Shown here: positions 1 to 5,536 of the stretch, piece after piece
How the letters are laid out: each line of letters starts with the position of its first letter
How positions within the stretch are numbered: position 1 is the first letter of the stretch
Assembly (NCBI GenBank): GCA_017883105.1
Contig: JADGOF010000175.1
Span: 1 to 5,536, forward strand
DNA: 5,536 bases
Direction of reading: 5' to 3'
Origin: Acidimicrobiales bacterium
Lineage (GTDB): Bacteria > Actinomycetota > Acidimicrobiia > Acidimicrobiales > RAAP-2
Notes under the pieces: generated by a model
The model's input: the letters and a program-made list of their open reading frames with translations, nothing else
Database searches by the model: none
Told to the model about the DNA's origin: nothing
Translations under genes and position numbers: made by a program

Positions 1-1
1 T

Positions 2-523
2 GGCCTCGACGCCATGGTGGCCGTGGCCGGCGTCATCGCCGGCGGGGTGCCCCTGTGGGAGATGCCCGCCGAACAGCTGGGAGCGGTGCTCGATGTCGAC
101 CTCGGCGGTCCGATCAACGCCGCCCGCGTGGGCATCCCCGCACTGCTCCGGAGGCCGTCCCCCCGGCAGGGCCGGTTTCTGGCCGTGGCCTCAGCCGCGG
201 CCACCCGGGGGATGGCCAATCTCACGGCATACGGGGCGGCCAAGGCCGGGGTGGCCGGCCTCATCCGCGGGCTGGCCGCGGAACTGGCTGACACCGGTAT
301 CACCGCCAACGCCGTCAACCCGGGGTCCACGGCCACCGCCATCCTCACCGAGAGCGCCCGGCTCTACGGGCTCGAGAGCACCCGCCCCTTCGCCGACCAG
401 CAGCCCATAAAGCGCCTGCTGACCCCCGAGGAGGTGGCCTCCGCACTGGTCTGGTTGGCCGGCGCCGACAGCAGTGGCCTGACCGGGGCGGTGATCCCCG
501 TGGACGGCGGCCTCTCGCTGTGA
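2..523 (+). CDS. Mycofactocin-coupled SDR family oxidoreductase, 3' part (5' end outside window)
   Basis: Short-chain dehydrogenase/reductase that oxidises or reduces an alcohol/carbonyl substrate, which the sequence does not identify. The reading frame is open from base 2, so the N-terminal Rossmann half with the GxxxGxG dinucleotide loop is missing. Counting from the Met codon at 14, the visible part contains VAVAGVIAGG (the family's equivalent of NNAG), the catalytic Ser at about residue 60 in AVASAAATRG, and Tyr73 and Lys77 in YGAAKAG. The 13-residue Ser-Tyr spacing is the usual one. The NPGST motif is near 102-106 and the protein ends in the typical VDGGLSL. The GVIAGGVPLWEMP and ARLYGL segments match my memory of the SDR subfamily that occurs with mycofactocin genes and is thought to hold NAD(H) without exchanging it. 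Its TGA overlaps the GTG of mftF, which supports co-translation and a shared pathway. The SDR assignment is secure; the subfamily rests on motif recall plus the neighbouring gene. Confidence 0.93.
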   Translation, partial: GLDAMVAVAGVIAGGVPLWEMPAEQLGAVLDVDLGGPINAARVGIPALLRRPSPRQGRFLAVASAAATRGMANLTAYGAAKAGVAGLIRGLAAELADTGITANAVNPGSTATAILTESARLYGLESTRPFADQQPIKRLLTPEEVASALVWLAGADSSGLTGAVIPVDGGLSL

Positions 524-1938
524 TCCCACTTCCAGAAGGCATGGGACTGGCCCTCGACCGGTCGGTCCGCACCTTCCGCCGCGGAACCGTATTGGTGGGC
601 GGCCGTCCGGGACGGCTCATCACCCTGACCGCGGCCGGCGCCGACTCGCTGACCACCATCCTCAACGGCGGCCCTGCGTCGGTTGCCGCCCGCCAGCTGG
701 GTCGTCGGCTGGTCCGTGCCGGCATGGCCCATCCCCGGCATGGTGGCCCGGGTCCCGCGGCCGTTGACCGGTCGCGGACCACCGTGGTGGTACCGGTACG
801 CGACCGATCCGATGCACTCGACCGGTGCCTTGGATCACTCGACCCCGACGTCGCCGTGGTGGTGGTCGACGACGGATCCGAGGACCCGGTCAACGTGGAG
901 AGGGTGTGCCGTCGTCACCGGGCCCGGCTGATCTCCCGTTCGATCAACGGCGGGCCCGCCGCCGCCCGCAACGAAGCCCTGGCGTCGATCGACACCGAGT
1001 TGGTGGCGTTCCTCGACAGCGATTGCTCCGCCACGGAGGACTGGTTGGGCGGCCTGGTGTGGCTGTTCGACGATCCCGACGTGGTGGCCGTGGCCCCCCG
1101 AGTCCGCCCCGAGCCTTCCGCGGGAGGTGCCCGACGCTCCGTGCTGGCCCGTTACTCGTCTGCCCGTTCCGCCCTGGACATGGGACCCGACGAGGGAGAG
1201 GTGGGGCCGGACCGGGTGGTGCGGTTCGTCCCCAGCGCGGCCCTGGTGGTGCGGACCGCGTCACTCGGTCGCGGTTTCGACCCCCAGCTCCGGGTGGGCG
1301 AGGACGTGGACCTGGTGTGGCGCCTGCTTGACGAGGGAGGGCGCGTCCGGTACGTCCCCGCGGTAACCGTCCACCACCGAGAGCCCTCGACCTGGGTCGG
1401 TCTGTTGACCCGCCGCTTCCGCTACGGGACCTCAGCCGGACCGCTGTCCCGACGCCATCCCGACCGGCTGGCGCTGGTCGAACTGCGCCCGTGGCCGACC
1501 GCAGCAGTAGCCGCCGCGCTGGCCGGCCGGCCCCGGATGGCCGCAGCTGTGGTAGTGGCCTCGGCCACCGTGCTGGCCCGCCGGGTCCTTCCCCTTGGGA
1601 TCCCGCCTGGACTCGCCGTCCGCTGGACTTTCGAGGGAACAGGGTGGACGGCGATCGGACTGGGGCGGGCGGCCACCATGCTGGCCGGTCCAGCCGTGCT
1701 GTGCGCGGCACGGCGCAGTCGGCGGGCGGCCGTCACGGTGGCGCTGCTGGTGCTCACCCCTCCGGTCGTCGAGTGGTGGCGTCGGCGACCGGACCTCGAC
1801 CCAGGACGTTGGGCGCTCGCCTCTCTCGCCGACGACGTGGCCTACGGGGCAGGTGTGTGGACGGGATGCCTGCGGGAGAGGTCGCTCCGCCCGCTCCTCC
1901 CCGCCGTCCGACTCCGCGTGCGCTCCGAACCGGACTGA
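520..1938 (+). CDS. mftF: Mycofactocin biosynthesis glycosyltransferase MftF
   Basis: Family 2 glycosyltransferase that adds the beta-glucose chain to the mycofactocin precursor; 472 residues, close to the length I recall for mycobacterial MftF. Residues 3-72 form a small N-terminal domain (LPEGMGLALDRSVR through VRAGMAHP). The GT-A domain spans about 87-320, with VVVPVRDRSD at 89-98, DDGS at 117-120, GPAAARN at 145-151, the DxD-type metal motif DSD at 166-168 in VAFLDSD, the FVPSAA segment at 236-241, and the acidic ED at 261-262 in GEDVDLVWRLL. Hydrophobic stretches at about 326-358, 376-397 and 403-418 suggest membrane association of the C-terminus. The end (LADDVAYGAGVW, LRERSLRPL) is characteristic of MftF. 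The GTG start at 520 overlaps the SDR stop as GTGA and puts the family's LPxG opening at the N-terminus. The ATG at 541 would remove that segment, so GTG is preferred. Confidence 0.95.
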   Translation: MIPLPEGMGLALDRSVRTFRRGTVLVGGRPGRLITLTAAGADSLTTILNGGPASVAARQLGRRLVRAGMAHPRHGGPGPAAVDRSRTTVVVPVRDRSDALDRCLGSLDPDVAVVVVDDGSEDPVNVERVCRRHRARLISRSINGGPAAARNEALASIDTELVAFLDSDCSATEDWLGGLVWLFDDPDVVAVAPRVRPEPSAGGARRSVLARYSSARSALDMGPDEGEVGPDRVVRFVPSAALVVRTASLGRGFDPQLRVGEDVDLVWRLLDEGGRVRYVPAVTVHHREPSTWVGLLTRRFRYGTSAGPLSRRHPDRLALVELRPWPTAAVAAALAGRPRMAAAVVVASATVLARRVLPLGIPPGLAVRWTFEGTGWTAIGLGRAATMLAGPAVLCAARRSRRAAVTVALLVLTPPVVEWWRRRPDLDPGRWALASLADDVAYGAGVWTGCLRERSLRPLLPAVRLRVRSEPD

Positions 1939-2087
1939 ACGGCCAAGGGCGCACGATCCGGGACGCGGGCCGGGATGTGGCAGGTGACCCGAATGCGACC
2001 CCAATTGATGAGAAACTATCCTGAGCAGCAACGGCCGCGTCCTCGGAGCGGTCCTCCCCATCCTCTCGGCGAACAGGTCAGGGACGA
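1939..2087 (+). promoter_or_regulatory. Intergenic gap with a possible weak promoter for the stalk/GH43 pair
   Basis: This 149-base gap separates mftF from the next pair of genes and contains no convincing ORF. A TATCCT hexamer at 2017-2022 lies in a locally AT-richer patch and resembles a -10 box. No good TTGACA-like -35 sits at the right distance. The AGGG at 2080-2083, four bases before the GTG at 2088, is the likely ribosome binding site of the downstream gene. I see no clear terminator after mftF, so read-through from the mycofactocin locus cannot be excluded. Confidence 0.25.
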
Positions 2088-2585
2088 GTGATCCACACCG
2101 ACGACGAATCAGCGATCACCGATGTGCGCGCGCCCACCGGGCGGCGACGGTCACCATGGTGGCTAGCGGCGGCCTATGCGGTGGCCGTCCTGCTCTTGGC
2201 GACCGCGGTGACGGTGGGGATCGTCTCCCAGGCGACGCTGCGACGGACCAACAACTCGCTGGCCGCGGTGAGGGCCGAGCTGCACCAGACCTCGGAAGGG
2301 CTGGCGACCGCCCGGGCCGGGTTGGCCACCGTCACCGGTGAATCCAACACTGCCGGCCTGACCCTGTTGGCCGAGGCCCACCAGCTGTCGTCCACCCAGG
2401 CGACGCTGGCCCACACCCAGGCCACCATCTCCGCACAGGGTGTCAACATCTGGGAGCTCAACCTGTGCCTTGCCGGAGTCGAAAAGGCGCTCAATGCCAT
2501 CGCCGTGGGCGACCAGACTCTTGCGGTGAACAGCCTCCAGAACGTCGCGTCCAACTGTGCAGCTGCTTCACCTCCGACATCGTGA
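2088..2585 (+). CDS. Membrane-anchored coiled-coil stalk protein with a two-cysteine C-terminal module
   Basis: Hypothetical protein of 165 residues with no enzyme motif. A charged cytoplasmic leader (1-24, with RRR at 19-21) precedes one transmembrane helix at about 25-47 (WLAAAYAVAVLLLATAVTVG), so the rest probably faces outward. Residues 52-118 are rich in Ala, Thr, Gln and Leu with a rough heptad pattern and look like a helical stalk. The C-terminal module (119-157) reads VNIWELNLCLAGV through LQNVASNC, with cysteines at 127 and 157 that could form a disulfide. The same layout, with the same 30-residue Cys-Cys distance, occurs in the N-terminal half of the next gene, so the two are paralogues. 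The GTG start is supported by AGGG four bases upstream. The stop overlaps the next start as GTGA, implying co-translation. From memory, similar stalk-plus-CLxGV proteins occur in other actinobacteria without a known role. A partner or scaffold for the hydrolase is an inference. Confidence 0.85.
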   Translation: MIHTDDESAITDVRAPTGRRRSPWWLAAAYAVAVLLLATAVTVGIVSQATLRRTNNSLAAVRAELHQTSEGLATARAGLATVTGESNTAGLTLLAEAHQLSSTQATLAHTQATISAQGVNIWELNLCLAGVEKALNAIAVGDQTLAVNSLQNVASNCAAASPPTS

Positions 2586-3955
2586 CCACCGCCGAATCAA
2601 CGGTCGTCCGACCGGTCGACACCATCGAACCGGACGACGCCGTCCAACCGAAGCACCACCGTCGACACCTGCATCTCGCGGCTCTGACCATCCTGTTAAC
2701 GCTGGCCGCCGCGGCCATTGTCTTCGGCATTGCTTCCGCGGTGCACATCCACCGCTCCCACCTGGCGCTGGTGGCCACCGACCACCGCCTCGGCACCACC
2801 CGGGCCCACCTGGCCACCACCCGATCGGGAATCGTCTCGACCACCACCCTCCGCGACGGACGCCGCAAAGCCGACACACAGACCGTCTTGGAGATCTCGG
2901 CCACACAACAGAAGCTCAATGCGGCGTCCCAGACCAGCAGCCTGAAGTCCATCAACATCGCCACGCTCCAGGCATGTCTCTCCGGAGTCCGCAGCGCCAA
3001 CGCCGCCGTCACCGCGGCCAATCCCCAGGGAGCGGTGGCCTCGCTCACCGCGGCGTCCTCGGCCTGCCTGACACTGGACGGCTCGAGCGGAGGTCTGGCC
3101 TACCCCTACGACTTCCCCGATCCGTTCGTCCTGACGGTCGGTGCCGAGTACTACGCGTTCAGTACCAACGCGGCAGTCGGGAACATTCAACTCATCCAGT
3201 CCTCGGACCTCTCCCACTGGACCGCCGTCGGCGACGCACTGCCGAAGGTCGCCGGTTGGGCCCGTCCGGACACCACGTGGGCCCCATCGGTGCTCCAGCG
3301 AGGAGCGACCTACGTCATGTACTACACCGTAGAGGATCAGGCGTCCGGGGTGGAGTGCGTCTCGGAGGCGACGGCCACCCAACCCCAGGGGCCCTACGTG
3401 GACACCTCCGTCGCACCCCTGGTGTGCCAGACCGACATCGGCGGGTCGATCGACCCCAGCCCCTTCGTCGACGCGGGCGGGACCCCGTACCTGCAATGGA
3501 AGTCGGTGGGGGTCACCGGTCAGCCCGCGACGCTGTGGTCCCAACAGTTAACCCCCGACGGCACCGCGCTGGTCGGACCGGCACCGGCGGTCCTGCTGCA
3601 ACCGACCGAGGCCTGGCAGCACGGTGTCATCGAAGGCCCCACCTTGATCCTCTGGGGCGGACACTACGTCCTCTTCTATTCGGCCAACGACTGGGAGACG
3701 GCCAGCTACGCCATCGGTGCGGCCGACTGCGCGGGGCCGCTGGGGCCGTGCACGGAGCTCTCCGGTCAGCCTCTACTGGCATCGGCGGAAGGCTTCAGTG
3801 GCCCGGGCGGACCGTCGATCTTCACCGACACCCAGGGCAACCCGTGGATGGCCTTCCATGCGTGGCTACCGGGTCACGTCGGCTACCCGAACAGCCGATC
3901 GTTCTTCCTCCGACGCATCTCGATCACCAACGGCGTTCCCCAGGTCGACCCGTAG
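2582..3955 (+). CDS. Membrane-anchored GH43-type glycoside hydrolase with N-terminal stalk module
   Basis: Protein of 457 residues. Residues 1-30 are a leader with basic HHRRH, and 33-55 are a transmembrane helix. Residues 58-122 form a helical stalk, and 124-162 repeat the two-Cys module of the upstream protein (Cys132, Cys162). Residues 170-457 are a full-length five-bladed propeller of GH43 type. The three expected carboxylates are present: Asp180 in DFPDPFV (base), Asp291 in GSIDPSPF (pKa modulator) and Glu351 in GVIEGPT (acid). His425 in AFHAW matches the propeller-centre His. GH43 enzymes typically hydrolyse arabinan- or xylan-type linkages; the substrate here is unknown. The fold and intact residues suggest an active, extracytoplasmic enzyme. 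The frame is open back to a GTG at 2465, but that would overlap the upstream gene by 121 bases and add a non-family N-terminus. The GTG at 2582, overlapping the upstream TGA, is the better start. It lacks its own ribosome binding site and is probably translationally coupled. Confidence 0.9.
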   Translation: MTTAESTVVRPVDTIEPDDAVQPKHHRRHLHLAALTILLTLAAAAIVFGIASAVHIHRSHLALVATDHRLGTTRAHLATTRSGIVSTTTLRDGRRKADTQTVLEISATQQKLNAASQTSSLKSINIATLQACLSGVRSANAAVTAANPQGAVASLTAASSACLTLDGSSGGLAYPYDFPDPFVLTVGAEYYAFSTNAAVGNIQLIQSSDLSHWTAVGDALPKVAGWARPDTTWAPSVLQRGATYVMYYTVEDQASGVECVSEATATQPQGPYVDTSVAPLVCQTDIGGSIDPSPFVDAGGTPYLQWKSVGVTGQPATLWSQQLTPDGTALVGPAPAVLLQPTEAWQHGVIEGPTLILWGGHYVLFYSANDWETASYAIGAADCAGPLGPCTELSGQPLLASAEGFSGPGGPSIFTDTQGNPWMAFHAWLPGHVGYPNSRSFFLRRISITNGVPQVDP

Positions 3956-3993
3956 ACGACATTCCCGAACCCGACCCGAGAAGGTCCCCGTGT

Positions 3994-4025
3994 CACGCTG
4001 CGTGGGCACCGCGAATCGCAGTGTG
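3994..4025 (+). terminator. Hairpin after the GH43 gene, possible terminator
   Basis: CACGCTGCG (3994-4002) pairs with CGCAGTGTG (4017-4025) over nine base pairs, one of them G-U, around a 14-base loop. It starts 38 bases after the GH43 stop codon. There is no T-run behind it, so it is not a classical intrinsic terminator. Tail-less hairpins of this kind have been proposed as stops in high-GC actinobacteria. The rest of the gap between 3956 and 4183 shows nothing else that I can support. Confidence 0.3.
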
Positions 4026-4183
4026 GTGCTTCAGTGCTACATATCCACGTCCACTGATGTGTCCCGACTACTGGGAGAACTTGTGCAGCCACTTCTGATG
4101 CCACCCCGTCAACCTTCCGCAATGTTCGTCGCCCGATCTTCTGGCGGAATGTCGTCGGAAGGCGGACCTTCTTCGAGATTGAC

Positions 4184-4793
4184 GTGCGACTGCGCGTCAA
4201 CAGCCGGTGGCCCGCTGTGATCGTGTTCGCTCCGGGTTCACCCGTCTGGAACGTTGTTCACTGCGCTCCCTGGTCGACCCACCTGGTGATCGCCATTACT
4301 GCAGCGTGTGGGATCGCTACCCCTGTTCTCGTTCTTCTCGTGTGGTTCAAAGCGGAAGGGCTGCGGTGCGTCCTTGCCATCGGGTGCGGACTGGTTGCTG
4401 TCGTACTGGTGTGCAAGGGGATCGCCCATGTCATGTTCATCTCTCGACCCTTTGTCGTGCATCACTTCAGGGCGCTGTTCCCCCATGCCACCAACACGTC
4501 GTTCCCGTCGACGTTGACGGCGTATTTCGCCGTGGTTGCCGTCCCCCGTGTTCCTCGCGTGGAGGAGACTCGGCTGGTTGCTTCTCGCCGTGACTCTCGA
4601 AGTCGCTGTTGCATGTGTGTATGTCGGGGTGCACTACGTCACCGATGTCTTGGCAGGGGCACTGCTTGGAGGGGTCTGCGGTGCATTGACCTGGTTCGTA
4701 CTGGGCTTCGGACCCGTTGCCCACGTCGTGAACGGGTTCGACGGCGCCCTCACCAAAGCACACCTGCGAAGAAACCCGGCTGCGACTTCCTGA
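4184..4793 (+). pseudogene. Broken PAP2/BcrC-type membrane phosphatase (frameshift plus lost active-site residues)
   Basis: Remnant of a phosphatidic acid phosphatase type 2 protein, resembling the undecaprenyl-diphosphatase (BcrC) group, which dephosphorylates lipid diphosphates at the membrane. The first half, in the frame of 4184, has two hydrophobic helices, then SRPFVVHH and FPHATNTSFPS. The second half, in the frame of 4536, has LGWLLLAV and VYVGVHYVTDVLAGALLGG (motif C3). Dropping one C from the CCCCC run at 4543-4547 joins the halves into a continuous AVVAVPVFLAWRRLGW. The catalytic His of motif C2 (PSxH) is replaced by Leu (TTG, 4514-4516). The Arg of motif C3 (SRxxxxxHxxxD) is replaced by Cys (TGT, 4614-4616), while its His and Asp remain. 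The start is uncertain: GTG 4184 has no clear ribosome binding site, and the frame upstream, open for about 125 bases, has no usual start codon. The family call is firm. Inactivity is inferred from three independent lesions. Confidence 0.85.
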
Positions 4794-5095
4794 GTCCCCC
4801 GATGTCACGGCACGGGAGCGTGAGGGGTCCGGTCACTGCCCCCGATCGGTAGCACCGAGTCTGGCGGTACCTCGGTGGACCGAGGAGCACCTGCTACAGC
4901 CAGTGCCTTCAGACCGCTCTCATTTCCGAAGCGCCCGTTATCTATGGCGATCGACCTCCCAAGGGAGAAGTGGGGCCACGGGCCTACCTCTCCCTTCGAT
5001 CATGTAAGACCATGCTCAATATCGGAAATCGTGATGACGGCCATTGACGAGGGATAACACGTCTTCGAACCAAGATTTCTCCGGCAACTAGTGCC
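4794..5095. other. Gene-free stretch with lower GC
   Basis: About 300 bases without a convincing gene on either strand. A 60-codon open frame at 4875-5057 shows no recognisable motif, no ribosome binding site and no codon bias like the neighbouring genes. The stretch contains the inverted-repeat element at 4849-4897, described separately. I see no tRNA, rRNA or CRISPR signature and no clear promoter. A TTGACG at 5044-5049 has no matching -10 box. Confidence 0.6.
4849..4897. repeat. Nested inverted repeats able to form alternative hairpins
   Basis: The outer arms GTAGCA (4849-4854) and TGCTAC (4892-4897) are perfect complements. Inside, CCTCGG (4870-4875) pairs with CCGAGG (4880-4885) around a TGGA loop, extended on the outside by GGT (4866-4868) with ACC (4889-4891). 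A competing hairpin pairs CACCGAG (4853-4859) with CTCGGTG (4871-4877). The two inner hairpins cannot form together because they share 4871-4875. No T-run follows on the plus strand. It could be a transcription stop for the broken phosphatase gene, a small structured RNA, or a mobile-element scar. Confidence 0.45.
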
Positions 5096-5121
5096 AAAAC
5101 ACCAGCTCTTATCGCTGGCCT
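5096..5121 (-). terminator. Intrinsic-type terminator on the minus strand
   Basis: Read on the minus strand, CCAGC (5118-5114), a seven-base loop GATAAGA and GCTGG (5106-5102) form a five-pair GC-rich stem. One G-U pair extends it, and TGTTTT follows at once (the plus strand shows AAAA at 5096-5099). It lies directly after the stop codon (5125-5123) of the minus-strand open frame described next. This is the expected place for a terminator and the best evidence that a real gene once ended there. Confidence 0.5.
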
Positions 5122-5122
5122 T

Positions 5123-5368
5123 TCATGTCATATCCCAGTCATTGAATCCGTCATCAATATTGAGGAATATGACCTGATCACAGGCACATTTTTCCTTGCT
5201 GCACTGATCCTTGATCAGCCTCGGGTATACTTGCTGAAGCGCCCACATGCTGGCCTGGATGTAAAACGACAACGCAGCCATGCTGGGAGTCGGAAACCAC
5301 CGACTAACGGCAGCCAGACGGCAGGCACCAAGTAGCTCGCCTGATTGTGTGCGCCATCGTGGCTGCAA
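5123..5368 (-). pseudogene. Possible decayed 3' end of a minus-strand gene (weak 6-phosphogluconate dehydrogenase-like C-terminus)
   Basis: An 81-codon minus-strand frame opens at a TTG (5368-5366) and stops at 5125-5123, just before the hairpin at 5096-5121. The middle reads FPTPSMAALSFY, later YPRLIKDQ, and the end DDGFNDWDM. By eye these segments fall in the order and rough spacing of the C-terminal tail of 6-phosphogluconate dehydrogenase (PTPxxSAALSYYD, LPANLIQAQ, a final FHTxW), although most catalytic-domain residues have drifted. No upstream part of such a gene is visible in any minus-strand frame up to the window end. The start codon has no ribosome binding site, so this looks like a remnant rather than a working gene. 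The enzyme identity is a weak guess. A chance open frame remains possible, but the terminator directly behind it argues for former coding. Confidence 0.3.
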
Positions 5369-5536
5369 GCGTCATCGATAGCGCATAATGCGCACTCGAC
5401 CGACTACGAAACGAGTGGTGTCTCCACGACGCAATCTTGGGCGTAACTAAACCGGCCGCACTCCCTACGGCGTGAAGCCAGGACGGACGATGCCTTCCCG
5501 CTCGCCGTCCGGGGACCGAATGCAATGGCCGGAGCC
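5369..5536. other. Window end, nothing recognised
   Basis: The last 168 bases hold no feature that I can support. A minus-strand open frame covering 5304-5525 starts with TTG and has no motif or ribosome binding site. It overlaps the possible remnant in another frame, and it may be unrelated noise or more of the same degraded gene. Confidence 0.4.

Noticed and set aside
345..2061. Several long minus-strand open frames (345-893, 944-1711, 1432-2061)
   Set aside because: These are antisense shadows of high-GC coding sequence opposite the SDR and mftF, Arg/Pro-rich and without motifs.
2465..2581. Longer N-terminus for the GH43 protein from the GTG at 2465
   Set aside because: It would overlap the conserved two-Cys module of the upstream gene by 121 bases and place about 39 charged, Cys-containing residues before the normal leader and transmembrane helix.
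2696..3544. Minus-strand open frame of 282 codons opposite the GH43 gene
   Set aside because: It is Gly/Arg/Val-rich low-complexity sequence, without a recognisable fold and antisense to a well-supported gene.
2557..4098. Plus-strand open frame of 513 codons, the longest in the window
   Set aside because: Its translation is an Arg/His/Pro/Gly-rich shadow with no motif. The overlapping frame 2582-3955 carries a clear transmembrane helix and a complete GH43 catalytic triad.
4158..4171. Short hairpin GAAGG-CGGA-CCTTC just before the broken phosphatase gene
   Set aside because: Only five pairs, with no T-run and no conserved context. Such stems are common by chance in high-GC DNA.
4875..5057. 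Sixty-codon plus-strand open frame
   Set aside because: No ribosome binding site, motif or codon pattern like the neighbouring genes. It begins inside the inverted-repeat element.
5060..5075. TTCGAACC resembling the T-loop end of a tRNA
   Set aside because: No matching acceptor, D-arm or anticodon stem could be placed around it, so it does not support a tRNA or an attachment site.

Overview
This is a high-GC window, and most of it looks like a chromosome segment of an actinobacterium. A member of the Acidimicrobiia is my guess, but the sequence does not prove it. The clearest marker is the end of a mycofactocin locus. Mycofactocin is a peptide-derived redox cofactor found mainly in Actinobacteria.

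Layout from left to right. (1) Bases 2-523 hold the 3' part of a mycofactocin-coupled short-chain dehydrogenase, whose 5' end lies outside the window. (2) Bases 520-1938 hold mftF, the mycofactocin glycosyltransferase, joined to the dehydrogenase by a GTGA stop/start overlap. (3) A 149-base gap follows, with no gene and at most a weak promoter. (4) Bases 2088-2585 and 2582-3955 hold a second GTGA-linked pair. The first gene encodes a small membrane-anchored stalk protein. The second encodes a paralogue of that stalk fused to a complete five-bladed glycoside hydrolase of GH43 type, with all three catalytic carboxylates in place. (5) Bases 4184-4793 hold a PAP2/BcrC-type membrane phosphatase that is broken. 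It has a frameshift at a run of five C, and two catalytic motif residues are missing. (6) From about 4794 to the end the GC content drops and no intact gene is visible. This stretch holds a compact inverted-repeat element (4849-4897) and, on the minus strand, what looks like the decayed 3' end of a gene followed by an intrinsic-type terminator.

The dehydrogenase and MftF belong to one pathway. MftF adds the sugar chain to the mycofactocin precursor, and dehydrogenases of this family use mycofactocin to reoxidise their tightly held NAD(H). The stalk/GH43 pair is probably a separate transcription unit that places a glycan-cleaving domain outside the membrane. Its position beside mftF allows a link to glycan turnover, but nothing in the sequence proves one. 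The right third looks like a decaying, gene-poor boundary.
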